DNA of 64,000 bases from Streptomyces acidiscabies (GCF_020010905.1 NZ_JAGJBY010000001.1:1-64000); one strand, 5' to 3'; numbered from the stretch's first letter, positions 10,438-20,118 are shown. The notes: generated from the sequence alone by a model not told the origin. Program-made: numbers and translations.

Positions 10438-12393
10438 GTGAGCAACGAAAGCCTGGCCAACCTCCTCAAGGAGGAGCGGCGCTTCGCTCCGCCGGCGGAT
10501 CTGGCGGCAGCCGCCAACGTCACGGCCGAGGCGTACGAACAGGCCAAGGCTGACAGGCTCGGCTTCTGGGCGGCGCAGGCCCGCCGGCTGAGCTGGGCCG
10601 AGGAGCCGACCGAGACGCTGGACTGGTCGAACCCGCCGTTCGCGAAGTGGTTCAAGGACGGCGCGCTGAACGTCGCCTACAACTGCGTCGACCGGCACGT
10701 GGAGAACGGCCTGGGCGACCGGGTCGCGATCCACTTCGAGGGCGAGCCCGGCGACAGCCGGGCCATCACCTACGCCGAACTGAAGGACGAGGTCTCCCGC
10801 GCGGCGAACGCGCTGCTGGAGCTGGGCGTCCAGGCCGGCGACCGGGTCGCGATCTACCTGCCGATGATCCCCGAGGCGGCGATCGCGATGCTGGCCTGCG
10901 CCCGCATCGGCGCCCCGCACTCGCTGGTCTTCGGCGGCTTCTCGGCGGACGCGCTGGCCACGCGCATCCAGGACGCCGACGCGAAGGTCGTCATCACGGC
11001 GGACGGCGGCCACCGGCGCGGGAAGCCGGCGGCGCTCAAGCCCGCCGTGGACGACGCCGTCGCCAAGGCGGGCGGCGTGCGCAGCGTCCTCGTCGTACGG
11101 CGTACCGGGCAGGAGGTCGCCTGGGACGACAGCCGCGACCTGTGGTGGCACGACGTCGTCGGACGGCAGTCCGCCGAGCACACGCCGCAGGCCTTCGACG
11201 CCGAGCACCCGCTGTTCATCCTGTACACCTCGGGTACTACGGGTAAGCCCAAGGGCATCCTGCACACCTCCGGCGGTTACCTCACCCAGGCGGCGTACAC
11301 CCATCACGCCGTCTTCGACCTCAAGCCCGAGACCGACGTGTACTGGTGCACGGCCGACATCGGCTGGGTGACCGGGCACTCGTACGTCGTCTACGGGCCG
11401 CTCGCCAACGGGGCGACCCAGGTCATGTACGAGGGGACCCCCGACACCCCGCATCAGGGGCGCTTCTGGGAGATCGTCCAGAAGTACCGGGTGTCCATCC
11501 TGTACACCGCGCCCACCGCGATCCGTACGTTCATGAAGTGGGGCGACGACATCCCCGCGAAGTTCGACCTGTCCTCGCTGCGGGTGCTGGGGTCCGTGGG
11601 TGAGCCCATCAACCCCGAGGCGTGGATCTGGTACCGCAAGAACATCGGGGCCGAGAAGACGCCCGTCGTCGACACGTGGTGGCAGACCGAGACCGGCGCG
11701 ATGATGATCTCGCCGCTGCCCGGTGTCACCGAGGCGAAGCCCGGGTCCGCGCAGACGCCTCTTCCCGGGATCTCCGCGACTGTCGTCGACGACGAGGGCA
11801 ACGAGGTTCCGAACGGGGGCGGCGGCTATCTCGTCCTCACCGAGCCGTGGCCCTCCATGCTGCGCACCATCTGGGGGGACGACCAGCGGTTCATCGACAC
11901 GTACTGGTCGCGCTTCGAGGGCAAGTACTTCGCCGGGGACGGTGCGAAGAAGGACGACGACGGCGACATCTGGCTGCTCGGGCGGGTGGACGACGTGATG
12001 CTCGTGTCCGGGCACAACATCTCTACGACGGAGGTGGAGTCGGCACTCGTCTCGCACCCCTCTGTCGCCGAGGCGGCGGTCGTCGGTGCGACCGACGAGA
12101 CGACCGGGCAGGCGATCGTGGCGTTCGTGATCCTTCGGGGTACGGCGTCGGAGAGCGAGGATCTGGTCGCGGAGCTCCGCAACCACGTGGGCACGACCCT
12201 TGGGCCCATCGCCAAGCCGAAGCGCGTGCTTCCCGTCGCCGAGCTCCCGAAAACCCGCTCGGGGAAGATCATGCGGCGCTTGCTGCGGGACGTGGCGGAG
12301 AACCGTGAGCTGGGGGATGTCACGACGCTGACGGACTCCACGGTCATGGACTTCATCCAGGCAAAGCTGCCGGCTGCGCCGAGCGAGGACTGA
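10438..12393 (+). CDS. acs: Acetyl-CoA synthetase (AMP-forming)
   Basis: The 651-residue protein makes acetyl-CoA from acetate, ATP and CoA through acetyl-AMP. The AMP-binding motif [11 protein letters not shown] is near 261, the EPINPEAW segment near 385, and the C-terminal [10 protein letters not shown] near 604 holds the lysine that protein acetyltransferases commonly modify to switch the enzyme off. The full length matches the family. The GTG start was chosen because GGGAAAGGGAG stands at the right distance; the frame extends 14 codons further upstream. A short inverted repeat, GGTGTTACACC (10266-10276), lies about 160 bases upstream and could be an operator. A strong terminator follows the stop. 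Confidence 0.96.
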   Translation: MSNESLANLLKEERRFAPPADLAAAANVTAEAYEQAKADRLGFWAAQARRLSWAEEPTETLDWSNPPFAKWFKDGALNVAYNCVDRHVENGLGDRVAIHFEGEPGDSRAITYAELKDEVSRAANALLELGVQAGDRVAIYLPMIPEAAIAMLACARIGAPHSLVFGGFSADALATRIQDADAKVVITADGGHRRGKPAALKPAVDDAVAKAGGVRSVLVVRRTGQEVAWDDSRDLWWHDVVGRQSAEHTPQAFDAEHPLFILYTSGTTGKPKGILHTSGGYLTQAAYTHHAVFDLKPETDVYWCTADIGWVTGHSYVVYGPLANGATQVMYEGTPDTPHQGRFWEIVQKYRVSILYTAPTAIRTFMKWGDDIPAKFDLSSLRVLGSVGEPINPEAWIWYRKNIGAEKTPVVDTWWQTETGAMMISPLPGVTEAKPGSAQTPLPGISATVVDDEGNEVPNGGGGYLVLTEPWPSMLRTIWGDDQRFIDTYWSRFEGKYFAGDGAKKDDDGDIWLLGRVDDVMLVSGHNISTTEVESALVSHPSVAEAAVVGATDETTGQAIVAFVILRGTASESEDLVAELRNHVGTTLGPIAKPKRVLPVAELPKTRSGKIMRRLLRDVAENRELGDVTTLTDSTVMDFIQAKLPAAPSED

Positions 12394-12410
12394 GACACCG
12401 GCTGACAGGG

Positions 12411-12448
12411 ACGCTCCCGGCATCGGAAAGGTGCCGGGAGCGTTTGTG
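12411..12448 (+). terminator. Terminator after acs
   Basis: ACGCTCCCGGCA (12411-12422) pairs perfectly with TGCCGGGAGCGT (12432-12443) and is followed by TTGTGTGT. It separates acs from the nhaA leader. Confidence 0.85.
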
Positions 12449-12624
12449 TGTGCGGCTACTGGGGTGGGGGCTTCTGATCGCTGCCGAGTGCGGGTCGTCG
12501 GTGGCTGGTCGCGCAGTTCCCCGCGCCCCTAAAAGACTGCGGCTGCGGATTCGCAGTAGCTGATCGCAGCCCAGCCCCGCGCCCGTCCACCCACCCGACG
12601 CATCTGCACCCCCACCCCGCCTTC

Positions 12625-12738
12625 GGTACCCTGGTAAAAGTCGCGTCAAGGACGCGGCAAGATCCCCTACGAGATCGTCAAGGTGCGCCGGGAAGTCTGG
12701 TCGGCATGGTAGTCGGCATGTCCAGAGACCGGAGGTTC
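12625..12738 (+). promoter_or_regulatory. Structured leader of nhaA, candidate nhaA-I/Li+ riboswitch
   Basis: The roughly 115 bases before nhaA contain several short pairings: CGCGTC-AAG-GACGCG (near 12645), GATC-CCCTACGA-GATC (near 12662), and TCTGG with CCAGA (near 12697 and 12721) enclosing a repeated GTCGGCATG. The ribosome site GGAGG lies at the very end of the structure. Leaders of the nhaA-I and nhaA-II motifs are known upstream of Na+/H+ antiporter genes and respond to Li+ or Na+. The segment CGCCGGGAAGTCTGGTCGGC looks like the conserved core of such leaders as I remember it, but I could not align it to a model. Confidence 0.5.
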
Positions 12739-12740
12739 CT

Positions 12741-14153
12741 GTGGTCGCGGCCCGTGGTAGTCGCAAGTTTTTCGGGCGGATGTCGCTCTCCGAGCGGACG
12801 TTCGTGGTGGACGCGTTGCGGACGGAGACGGTGGGTGGGGTTCTCCTGCTCGTCGCGGCCGTCGGGGCGTTGGTGTGGGCCAATGTGCCTTCCATCAAGG
12901 GGAGTTACGCCGACGTCAGTCACTTCCACATCGGCCCCTCAAGCCTCGGGCTCGACCTCTCCCTCGCCCACTGGGCCGCCGACGGCCTGCTCGCCGTCTT
13001 CTTCTTCGTCGCCGGCATCGAGCTGAAACGTGAGCTGGTCGCCGGAGACCTCAAGGACCCGAAGGCCGCCGCGCTCCCTGTCGTCGCCGCGCTGTGCGGG
13101 ATGGCAGCACCGGCATTGGTCTACACCATCGTCAACGCCGGCGGCAAAGGCTCGCTCGCGGGATGGGCCGTCCCCACCGCGACGGACATCGCGTTCGCGC
13201 TGGCCGTACTCGCCGTCATCGGAACGTCCCTGCCGAGTGCCCTGCGCGCGTTCCTGCTGACGCTGGCCGTCGTGGACGACCTGTTCGCGATCCTGATCAT
13301 CGCCGTGTTCTTCACCGGCTCGCTGAACTTCGCCGCGCTGGGCGGCGCGGTGGCGGGGCTGGTCCTGTTCCGGGTGCTGCTGCGCAACGACGTGAAGGGC
13401 TGGTACGTGTACGTCCCGCTCGCCGTCGTCATCTGGGCGCTGATGTACAACAGCGGCGTCCACGCCACGGTCGCCGGCGTCGCGATGGGCCTGATGCTGC
13501 GGTGTACGACGCGGGAGGGCGAGACGCGTTCGCCGGGTGAGCGGATCGAGCACCTCGTACGGCCGCTGTCGGCCGGTCTCGCCGTACCCCTGTTCGCGCT
13601 GTTCAGCGCGGGTGTGACCGTGTCGGGCGGGGCGCTCGGGGACGTGTTCGGGAAGCCGGAGACGCTGGGCGTCGTGCTCGGTCTGGTCGTGGGCAAGACG
13701 CTGGGGATCTTCGGGGGTACGTGGCTGACGGCACGGTTCACGCGGGCGTCGCTGAGCGAGGACCTCGCCTGGGCGGACGTCTTCGCGCTGGCGTCGCTCG
13801 CGGGGATCGGCTTCACCGTGTCGCTGCTGATCGGCGAGCTGGCGTTCGCCGATGACGCGGTGCTCACGGACGAGGTGAAGGCCGCCGTCCTGATCGGCTC
13901 GCTGATCTCGGCGTGCTGCGCGACCGTCCTGCTGAAGCTGCGCAACGCGCGCTACCGCAGGCTCGCACAGGACGAGGAGCGCGACGAGGACGCCGACGGG
14001 ATCCCGGACGTGTACGAGCAGGACGACCCGGCGTACCACCTGCGGATGGCGGAGATCCACGAGCGGAAGGCGGCCGAGCACCGCCGTATCGCCCGGGACA
14101 TGGCCGCGGAAGTGCAGGGCGGGACGGGCGTCGGGGACGGGCGTCCGGCATGA
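12741..14153 (+). CDS. nhaA: Na+/H+ antiporter NhaA
   Basis: A 470-residue membrane protein with about 11-12 helices. The NhaA signatures ATDIAFALAVLAVIG (near 148) and LTLAVVDDLFAILIIA (near 172) are present; the adjacent aspartates VVDD are the ion-binding pair. The protein exchanges cytoplasmic Na+ or Li+ for protons. The C-terminal 70 residues are hydrophilic and charged (DEERDEDADGIPDVYEQDD) and longer than in E. coli NhaA, so they probably form a cytoplasmic tail. The GTG start follows GGAGG by five bases. It is preceded by a structured leader that may control it, and followed by a holin-like gene on the same strand. Confidence 0.95.
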   Translation: MVAARGSRKFFGRMSLSERTFVVDALRTETVGGVLLLVAAVGALVWANVPSIKGSYADVSHFHIGPSSLGLDLSLAHWAADGLLAVFFFVAGIELKRELVAGDLKDPKAAALPVVAALCGMAAPALVYTIVNAGGKGSLAGWAVPTATDIAFALAVLAVIGTSLPSALRAFLLTLAVVDDLFAILIIAVFFTGSLNFAALGGAVAGLVLFRVLLRNDVKGWYVYVPLAVVIWALMYNSGVHATVAGVAMGLMLRCTTREGETRSPGERIEHLVRPLSAGLAVPLFALFSAGVTVSGGALGDVFGKPETLGVVLGLVVGKTLGIFGGTWLTARFTRASLSEDLAWADVFALASLAGIGFTVSLLIGELAFADDAVLTDEVKAAVLIGSLISACCATVLLKLRNARYRRLAQDEERDEDADGIPDVYEQDDPAYHLRMAEIHERKAAEHRRIARDMAAEVQGGTGVGDGRPA

Positions 14154-14207
14154 TCTGACGGGACGGTACGGAACGAGAACGTGTGAACAGGACGAGGGAG
14201 AACCGCG

Positions 14208-14696
14208 ATGAGCGCACCCGACGACAGCCCGGTCGGCGCCGAACGCAGTGTCGGACAGCTGTTCGCCTCCGCGACGGCCGAGATGTCCGCGCTGGTGCAC
14301 GACGAGATCGCGCTGGCGAAGGCGCAGCTCAAGCGGGATGTGAAGCGGGGTGCGATCAGCGGGGGCGCGTTCACCGTCGCCGGTGTCGTGCTGCTGTTCT
14401 CGCTGCCGATGCTCAACTTCGCGCTGGCGTACGGCATCCGGACCTGGAGCCACTGGAACCTGGCCGTCTGCTTCCTGCTGTCGTTCGCGGCGAACGTGCT
14501 GGTCGCGGTCCTGCTGGGGCTGGTCGGCGTGGCCATGGCGAAGAAGGCCGCTAAGAGCAAGGCCCCCCAGAAGGTCGCCGCCTCCATGAAGGAGACCGCC
14601 GGCGTCCTCCAGAACGCCAAGCCGCACCCCCGTCCCGAACTCGTCGAGGGCAAAGCCCCGAAGGCCGTCGAGGCTGTGGCACGCTCGACATCATGA
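14208..14696 (+). CDS. Phage-holin-3-like (PF07332-type) membrane protein
   Basis: The protein has 162 residues: an amphipathic N-terminal helix (MSALVHDEIALAKAQLKRDVKRG), two hydrophobic segments (about 50-75 and 85-110), and a basic, disordered tail. This is the layout of the putative actinobacterial holin superfamily III (Phage_holin_3_6). Chromosomal copies are common in Streptomyces and are not tied to prophages; their role is not established. The stop codon overlaps the start of the hydrolase gene (ATGA), so the two are translationally coupled. Confidence 0.8.
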   Translation: MSAPDDSPVGAERSVGQLFASATAEMSALVHDEIALAKAQLKRDVKRGAISGGAFTVAGVVLLFSLPMLNFALAYGIRTWSHWNLAVCFLLSFAANVLVAVLLGLVGVAMAKKAAKSKAPQKVAASMKETAGVLQNAKPHPRPELVEGKAPKAVEAVARSTS

Positions 14697-15622
14697 CGGA
14701 CCCCTCGACAGCACCCTCCTCGGTGGTACGACCCGACGGTCCCTGGACGCATCGCGACGTCGCCGCGAACGGCGCCCGCTTCCACATCGCCGAGGCCGGT
14801 GAGGGCCCGCTGGTCCTGCTGGTGCACGGCTTCCCCCAGTTCTGGTGGACGTGGCGCCACCAGCTGACGGCGCTCGCGGACGCGGGCTTCCGCGCGGTCG
14901 CCCTCGATCTGCGCGGCGTCGGCGGCAGCGACCGCACCCCGCGCGGCTACGACCCGGCGAACCTCGCGCTCGACATCACCGGCGTGATCCGCTCCCTCGG
15001 CGAGCCGGACGCGGCGCTCGTCGGCCACGACCTCGGCGGCTACCTCGCCTGGACGGCCGCGGTGATGCGCCCCAAGCTCGTACGGCGCCTCGCGGTCGCC
15101 TCGATGCCGCACCCCCGACGGTGGCGCTCCGCGATGCTCGCCGACGTCAAGCAGACGACGGCGAGTTCACACATCTGGGGGTTCCAGCGGCCGTGGCTCC
15201 CCGAGCGGCGGCTCGTCGCGGACGACGGCGCGCAGGTCGGCGAGCTGATCCAGGAGTGGTCGGGGCCGGTGCCGCCGGACGAGGAGGCGCTGGCGGTGTA
15301 CCGGCGCGCGATGTGCATCCCGTCCACCGCGCACTGCTCGATCGAGCCGTACCGCTGGCTGGTCCGCTCCCTCGCGCGGCCCGACGGGGTGCAGTTCTAC
15401 CGGCGCATGAAGCGCCCGGTGCGCGTGCCGACGCTGCATCTGCACGGCTCGCTGGACCCGGTGTCGCGGGCGCGGAGCGCGGCGGGCAGCGCGGAGTACG
15501 TGGAAGCGCCGTACCGCTGGCGGCTGTTCGACGGGCTCGGCCACTTTCCGCACGAGGAGGACCCGGTGGCGTTCTCGGCGGAGCTCGTGAACTGGCTGAA
15601 GGACCCGGAACCGGACCGGTAG
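14693..15622 (+). CDS. Alpha/beta hydrolase, epoxide-hydrolase-like
   Basis: A 309-residue alpha/beta hydrolase. The oxyanion region HGFPQFWWTWRHQL is at about 44, the nucleophile elbow GHDLGG near 110 has aspartate instead of serine, as in epoxide hydrolases and haloalkane dehalogenases, GSLDPV near 248 would supply the acid residue, and GLGHFPHEEDP near 283 the histidine. The natural substrate is unknown. Its start overlaps the stop of the holin-like gene. The last 25 codons occur a second time 60 bases downstream, differing only at synonymous positions, which suggests the gene was replaced by recombination with a related allele. Confidence 0.88.
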   Translation: MTDPSTAPSSVVRPDGPWTHRDVAANGARFHIAEAGEGPLVLLVHGFPQFWWTWRHQLTALADAGFRAVALDLRGVGGSDRTPRGYDPANLALDITGVIRSLGEPDAALVGHDLGGYLAWTAAVMRPKLVRRLAVASMPHPRRWRSAMLADVKQTTASSHIWGFQRPWLPERRLVADDGAQVGELIQEWSGPVPPDEEALAVYRRAMCIPSTAHCSIEPYRWLVRSLARPDGVQFYRRMKRPVRVPTLHLHGSLDPVSRARSAAGSAEYVEAPYRWRLFDGLGHFPHEEDPVAFSAELVNWLKDPEPDR

Positions 15623-15681
15623 TCGCCGGGTACGTCGGCTGCTGCCGGGGGTCCGGGGGTTGTCCCCCGGGTAGACACAGC

Positions 15682-15756
15682 CCGCACGAGGAGGACCCGG
15701 TGGCGTTCTCGGCAGAACTCGTGAACTGGCTGAAGGACCCCGAGCCTGACCGGTGA
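15682..15756 (+). pseudogene. Duplicated 3' tail of the alpha/beta hydrolase gene
   Basis: This stretch encodes the same last 24 residues as the complete gene (from PHEEDPVAF to EPDR) plus a stop, and matches 15548-15622. The differences I count are GCG/GCA, GAG/GAA, CCG/CCC, GAA/GAG, CCG/CCT and TAG/TGA, all silent. It has no start of its own. The pattern is that of an orthologous allele that evolved under protein-level selection and lost its front part, not of a recent copy. Confidence 0.85.
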
Positions 15757-15869
15757 GTATGGCCCCCATAAGAACGCTTGTCCTACGAACGGCCATGTGC
15801 CCGGAGCATAGGCCGATTGGCGGGCCTCGGTGAGGTTATCGACCTTGGGGCTGGGGCAGACGTCGGGGT

Positions 15870-16052
15870 ATGGGCTGGACGCACGACTACAGTGACGCCG
15901 CACGCAACCGCCGCTCCGCCGACGGTCTGAGCGCTCACCGACAAGGCAGCGACCCGGACTTGCCGGGCAGTGACCTCCGGGTGGGGATTCCGCGCATCCT
16001 GCGCCGCAGGGCCCGCTGGGTCTCGGTGCGCCTGCGTCACCCACGAGGCTGA
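15870..16052 (+). CDS. Possible small basic protein, unrecognised
   Basis: The 60-codon frame (MGWTHDYSDAARNRRSADGL...) begins with ATG and has an arginine-rich C-terminus (RILRRRARWVSVRLRHPRG). Third-position GC is moderate. No clear ribosome site precedes it. It is the only plausible gene in the 317 bases between the duplicated hydrolase tail and marP; I do not recognise it and it may not be translated. Confidence 0.35.
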   Translation: MGWTHDYSDAARNRRSADGLSAHRQGSDPDLPGSDLRVGIPRILRRRARWVSVRLRHPRG

Positions 16053-16073
16053 CGCGGCCCCCTCGACCGGCTC

Positions 16074-17273
16074 CTACAGCGCGCAGTTGTCGCTGTCGAC
16101 CTGCTGCGAAGCGCTGCGGCCCTCGGTGATGTCCTGCCGGATCTCGTCGGCGGTGAGCGCGTACCCGGTCTGCGGGTCGTCGAGGGACTTCGCGAAGACG
16201 ACGCCGTAGACCTCGCCCTCGGGGGTCAGCAGGGGGCCGCCGGAGTTGCCCTGACGGACCGTCGCGTACAGGGAGTACACGTCCCGGCGTACCGTGCCGC
16301 GCTTGTAGATGTCGGCGCCGGACGCCGTGATGCGCCCGCGGATGCGCGCGGCCCGTACGTCGTACGCGCCGTTCTCCGGGAAGCCGGCGACGATCGCGCC
16401 GTCGCCGCTGCCCGCGTCGTCCTTGGTGAAGCGCAGCGCGGGCGCGTCGAGGTCGGGGACGTCCAGGACGGCGATGTCGCGCTTCCAGTCGTACAGGACG
16501 ACTTTCGCGTCGTACGTGCGGCCCTCGCCGCCTATCTGGACGGTGGGTTCGTCGACGCCGCCCACGACGTGCGCGTTCGTCATCACGCGGCGCTCGCCGA
16601 AGACGAAGCCGGTGCCCTCCAGGACCTTGCCGCAGCTCTCCGCCGTGCCCATCACCTTGACGATGGAGCGCTTCGCGGCAACCGCGACCCGGCTGCCCGC
16701 GAGCGCCGGGTCCGGGGGGTCGACCTCGCGGATCGGCTCGTTGGAGAACGGGGAGAAGACCTGCGGGAAGCCGTTCTGCGCGAGGACCGAGGTGAAGTCC
16801 TTGAACCAGGTGTCCGCCTGCACCGGCAGCGTCTGGGACACGCCCAGCAGGACCTTCGAGCCGCGGACCTCCTTGCCGAGCGTCGGCAGCGTCGTCTGCG
16901 CGAGCATCGAGCCCAGCAGCCAGGCGACCAGCAGCATCGCCGCGACGTTCACCAGCGCGCCGCCCGTCGCGTCCAGCACGCGCGCGGGGGACCAGGTGAT
17001 GTAGCGGCGCAGCTTGCTGCCCAGGTGCGTGGTGAGGGCCTGGCCGACCGAGGCGCACACGATCACGACGACGACGGCGACGACCGCGGCCGTCGTACTG
17101 ACCTCCGAGCTGTCGGTCAGGGCGTCCCACACGACCGGCAGGACGTAGACGGCGACCAGGCCGCCGCCCAGGAACCCGACGACCGACAGGATGCCGACGA
17201 CGAAGCCCTGGCGGTAACCGACGACCGCGAACCACACGGCCGCGACCAGCAACAGGATGTCCAGCACGTTCAC
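16074..17273 (-). CDS. MarP-type membrane serine protease
   Basis: A protein of 399 residues. Four hydrophobic helices occupy the first 125 residues (CvpA/colicin V production-like region), followed by a chymotrypsin-fold protease domain with TNAHVVGG near 232 (His), KRDIAVLDV near 265 (Asp) and GNSGGPLL near 341 (Ser). This is the layout of mycobacterial MarP (Rv3671c), which in mycobacteria protects against acid and works in the periplasm on cell-wall targets. Two cysteines (ESCGKV and DNCAL) are placed as in MarP, where a disulfide stabilises the fold. The NUDIX gene lies next downstream on the same strand... upstream order on the minus strand is nth, NUDIX, marP, as in mycobacteria. Confidence 0.92.
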   Translation of the reverse strand: MNVLDILLLVAAVWFAVVGYRQGFVVGILSVVGFLGGGLVAVYVLPVVWDALTDSSEVSTTAAVVAVVVVIVCASVGQALTTHLGSKLRRYITWSPARVLDATGGALVNVAAMLLVAWLLGSMLAQTTLPTLGKEVRGSKVLLGVSQTLPVQADTWFKDFTSVLAQNGFPQVFSPFSNEPIREVDPPDPALAGSRVAVAAKRSIVKVMGTAESCGKVLEGTGFVFGERRVMTNAHVVGGVDEPTVQIGGEGRTYDAKVVLYDWKRDIAVLDVPDLDAPALRFTKDDAGSGDGAIVAGFPENGAYDVRAARIRGRITASGADIYKRGTVRRDVYSLYATVRQGNSGGPLLTPEGEVYGVVFAKSLDDPQTGYALTADEIRQDITEGRSASQQVDSDNCAL

Positions 17274-17347
17274 CGCTCGGCGCCTCGCCTATTCAACTCG
17301 CCCTCACTCCGGGTCGGCCTGGGGTCCCTCGTCCGGGGGACACCCTG

Positions 17348-18040
17348 TCATGACCGCCAGTCCAGCGGGACCTCGTTGCCCTTGTCCCACGGGCGCTCCC
17401 AGCCCGCGTAATGGACGATCCGGTCGATCACGCCCGCCGTGAACCCCCACACGAGGGCCGATTCGACCAGGAATGCCGGGCCGCGGTAGCCGCTGGGGTG
17501 CACGGTCGTGGCGCGGTGCGCGGGGTCCGTGAGATCCGCCACGGGGACGGTGAAGACGCGGGCCGTCTCGGCGAGGTCGACGGCGCCGACGGGGCTGGGC
17601 TTGCGCCACCAGCCCAGCACGGGCGTCACGACGAAGCCGCTCACCGGGATGTACAGCTTGGGGAGGACGCCGAAGATCTGTACGCCCGCGGGGTCGAGCC
17701 CCGTCTCCTCCTCGGCCTCCCGCAGCGCGGCCCGCAGGGGCCCGTCGCCCTGCGGATCCCCGTCCCCGGGATCGAGCGCGCCCCCGGGGAACGACGGCTG
17801 CCCCGCGTGCGACCTGAGCGAGCCGGCCCGCTCCATCAGCAACAGCTCAGGCCCGCGCTCCCCCTCCCCGAACAGGATCAGTACGGCGGACTGCCGCCCT
17901 CCCCCGTCCGGTGGCGGCAGAAACCTGCTGAGCTGCTCCGGCCGGACCTCCCGCACCGCCCGCACCACCGGCTCCAGCCACTCCGGCAGCCCCTCTTCAC
18001 TGACCTCCACCGGCACCCCGTCGTCCTCCACATGCCGCAC
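17348..18040 (-). CDS. NUDIX hydrolase, CoA pyrophosphatase type
   Basis: A protein of about 230 residues. The NUDIX box ends in LREAEEETGLDPAG, and just before it stands the CoA-pyrophosphatase signature LLMERAGSLRSHAGQPSFPGG in part (LRSHAGQPSFPGG). Such enzymes split CoA or its derivatives into phosphopantetheine and 3',5'-ADP. The frame extends to a GTG at 18121 overlapping the nth stop; I prefer the GTG at 18040, which lies behind the GGGGGG run and gives a normal family length. It is probably cotranscribed with nth upstream and marP downstream. Confidence 0.85.
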   Translation of the reverse strand: MRHVEDDGVPVEVSEEGLPEWLEPVVRAVREVRPEQLSRFLPPPDGGGRQSAVLILFGEGERGPELLLMERAGSLRSHAGQPSFPGGALDPGDGDPQGDGPLRAALREAEEETGLDPAGVQIFGVLPKLYIPVSGFVVTPVLGWWRKPSPVGAVDLAETARVFTVPVADLTDPAHRATTVHPSGYRGPAFLVESALVWGFTAGVIDRIVHYAGWERPWDKGNEVPLDWRS

Positions 18041-18113
18041 GACCGCACCACCCCCCGTTCTCTCCCTGCTCAACGCCCGGTACCCCCGAGATCGTTCCAC
18101 CCACGCGGATGCC

Positions 18114-18947
18114 TCACGCACTCCCCAGCGGCGGGGCCGCCTTGCCGCCCGCGTCCAGGTACGACTGGGGCGGGTTCAGGCGCTGGCCGGGGAAGCCGCC
18201 CTTCTCGTACTTGAGGAGTTTCCGGGCCTTCTCCGGGTCCGTCTCGCCCTCGCCGTAGGACGGGCAGAGGGGGGCGATGGGGCAGGCGCCGCAGGCCGGT
18301 TTGCGGGCGTGGCAGATGCGGCGGCCGTGCCAGATGACGTGGTGGGAGAGGTCGGTCCAGTCCGACTTGGGGAAGAGCTCGCTGATCGCGGCCTCGATCT
18401 TCTCGGGGTCCGTCTCCGCCGTCCACCGGAAGCGGCGGACCAGGCGCTGGAAGTGCGTGTCGACGGTGATGCCGGGACGGCCGTACGCGTTGCCCAGGAC
18501 CACGAACGCCGTCTTGCGGCCGACGCCGGGGAGTTTGACCAAGTCCTCAAGACGGCCCGGGACTTCGCCGCCGAAGTCCTCGACCAGCGCCTTGGAGAGG
18601 CCGATCACGGACTTCGTCTTGGCGCGGAAGAAGCCCGTGGGACGGAGGATCTCCTCGACCTCCTCGGGGTTCGCCGCGGCGAGGTCCTCGGGCGTCGGGT
18701 ACTTGGCGAAGAGCGCCGGGGTGGTCTGGTTGACGCGCAGGTCGGTCGTCTGGGCGGACAGGACCGTCGCGACGACGAGCTGGAAGGGGTTCTCGAAGTC
18801 GAGTTCGGGGTGGGCGTACGGATAGACCTCGGCGAGTTCGCGGTTGATCCGGCGGGCCCGGCGCACCAGCGCCGTACGGGACTCGGCCTTCCCGCCGCCG
18901 GTTTTCCCGCCTGCGGACGTTTTCTTCACAGAAGCCTTCTCCGTCAT
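18114..18947 (-). CDS. nth: Endonuclease III
   Basis: A DNA glycosylase/AP lyase of about 277 residues that removes oxidised pyrimidines in base excision repair. The helix-hairpin-helix [13 protein letters not shown] near 143 contains the catalytic lysine, [12 protein letters not shown] near 160 the catalytic aspartate, and [17 protein letters not shown] near 212-228 the four cysteines of the [4Fe-4S] cluster. The basic, K/S/G-rich first 25 residues are an actinobacterial extension. The ATG at 18947 was chosen because AAAAGGGCAG precedes it; the frame runs on to 19352 but that part does not look coding. It is divergent from the crp-type gene. Confidence 0.95.
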   Translation of the reverse strand: MTEKASVKKTSAGGKTGGGKAESRTALVRRARRINRELAEVYPYAHPELDFENPFQLVVATVLSAQTTDLRVNQTTPALFAKYPTPEDLAAANPEEVEEILRPTGFFRAKTKSVIGLSKALVEDFGGEVPGRLEDLVKLPGVGRKTAFVVLGNAYGRPGITVDTHFQRLVRRFRWTAETDPEKIEAAISELFPKSDWTDLSHHVIWHGRRICHARKPACGACPIAPLCPSYGEGETDPEKARKLLKYEKGGFPGQRLNPPQSYLDAGGKAAPPLGSA

Positions 18948-19275
18948 GTCTGCCCTTTTCGTGCCGCCACCAGAGATCCCCCCGACGTCCTGTTCGCCCA
19001 CAGCGGAAACCCGTGGGGAGATCGCCCGCCCGGTCCCCCATCCCGCGCTCCCACCGGCGATTTGGACTCCCGGCCAGCCTAGAGCCCGGCACTGACATCC
19101 GCCCCGGCCACCGGTGCGCGGCCCCCGATTGGACCCCTGCCGCTTACCCCGGGACAGGTGTGCGGCATCCTTGTGACAGATCACACTGTTTGGACCGTCC
19201 GGCAAAATGGGCACCAGGGCCCCTTGGTACGTGGGGGCACAAGAACCCCTGAGCAGGTCGACAAGGAGAGAACTC

Positions 19276-19950
19276 GTGGACGACGTCCTGCGGCGCAACC
19301 CGCTCTTCGCGGCTCTCGACGACGAGCAGGCCGCGGAGCTGCGCGCCTCCATGAGTGAGGTGACCCTCGCGCGTGGTGACTCCCTGTTCCACGAGGGCGA
19401 CCCGGGCGACCGGCTCTACGTCGTCACCGAGGGCAAGGTCAAGCTTCACCGCACCTCCCCCGACGGCCGGGAGAACATGCTGGCGGTGGTCGGCCCCGGC
19501 GAACTGATCGGCGAACTGTCGCTGTTCGACCCGGGCCCGCGTACGGCGACGGCGACGGCGCTGACGGAGGTCAAGCTGCTCGGCCTCGGCCACGGCGACC
19601 TCCAGCCCTGGCTGAACGCGCGCCCCGAGGTCGCCGGAGCGCTCCTGCGCGCGGTCGCGCGGCGCCTGCGCAAGACCAACGACCAGATGTCCGACCTGGT
19701 CTTCTCCGACGTGCCCGGCCGTGTCGCGCGTGCGCTGCTCGACCTCTCGCGGCGCTTCGGCGTGCAGTCGGAGGAGGGCATCCACGTCGTCCACGACCTC
19801 ACGCAGGAGGAGCTGGCCCAGCTGGTCGGCGCGTCCCGCGAGACCGTCAACAAGGCGCTCGCGGACTTCGCGCAGCGCGGCTGGCTGCGGCTCGAAGCCC
19901 GCGCGGTGATCCTTCTGGACGTCGAGCGGCTGGCCAAGCGCTCCCGCTGA
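19276..19950 (+). CDS. crp: Crp/Fnr-family transcription regulator
   Basis: A 224-residue regulator. The N-terminal cyclic-nucleotide-binding fold ([20 protein letters not shown], about 37-57; [22 protein letters not shown], about 72-94, with the phosphate-binding R-T-A) is followed by a long dimerisation helix and a winged helix ([21 protein letters not shown], about 172-192). In S. coelicolor the homologue at this locus (SCO3571) binds cAMP and affects germination and antibiotic genes. The GTG start follows AAGGAGAG. Divergent transcription from nth leaves about 330 bases for promoters. Confidence 0.95.
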   Translation: MDDVLRRNPLFAALDDEQAAELRASMSEVTLARGDSLFHEGDPGDRLYVVTEGKVKLHRTSPDGRENMLAVVGPGELIGELSLFDPGPRTATATALTEVKLLGLGHGDLQPWLNARPEVAGALLRAVARRLRKTNDQMSDLVFSDVPGRVARALLDLSRRFGVQSEEGIHVVHDLTQEELAQLVGASRETVNKALADFAQRGWLRLEARAVILLDVERLAKRSR

Positions 19951-19982
19951 GGCTCTGAGCGGGCCCTGGAGGGCCTGGCACG

Positions 19983-20010
19983 GTACGGACGGCCCCCGGG
20001 CCGTCCGTAC
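19983..20010. terminator. Strong hairpin after the crp-type gene
   Basis: GTACGGACGGCCC (19983-19995) pairs with GGGCCGTCCGTAC (19998-20010), a 13-bp perfect stem with two-base loop. No T-run follows, which is common for actinobacterial terminators. Confidence 0.6.
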
Positions 20011-20118
20011 AGCTGTTCCCGGCCGTCAGAGGCCCTCATGGCTGAATCGGCGCTGAATCGGCCGGGCCGCGGCCGAAATGAGGTGCCGGGGCGGTGCTCC
20101 TCGCGCCACAGTGGGCGC

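Noticed and set aside
12505..12535. GGTCGCGCAGTTCCCCGCGCCCCT considered as a specific regulatory site
   Set aside because: As far as I remember this is a very common dispersed intergenic sequence of Streptomyces genomes, often part of terminators, so it says nothing special here.
14208..14696. Holin-like protein as a sign of a prophage
   Set aside because: Neighbours are housekeeping genes, no phage structural or lysis genes are near, and this holin-like family is common in Streptomyces cores.
15397..17235. Minus-strand frame of 612 codons over marP
   Set aside because: Arginine/glycine-rich shadow in another frame of the same strand; marP has all protease motifs.
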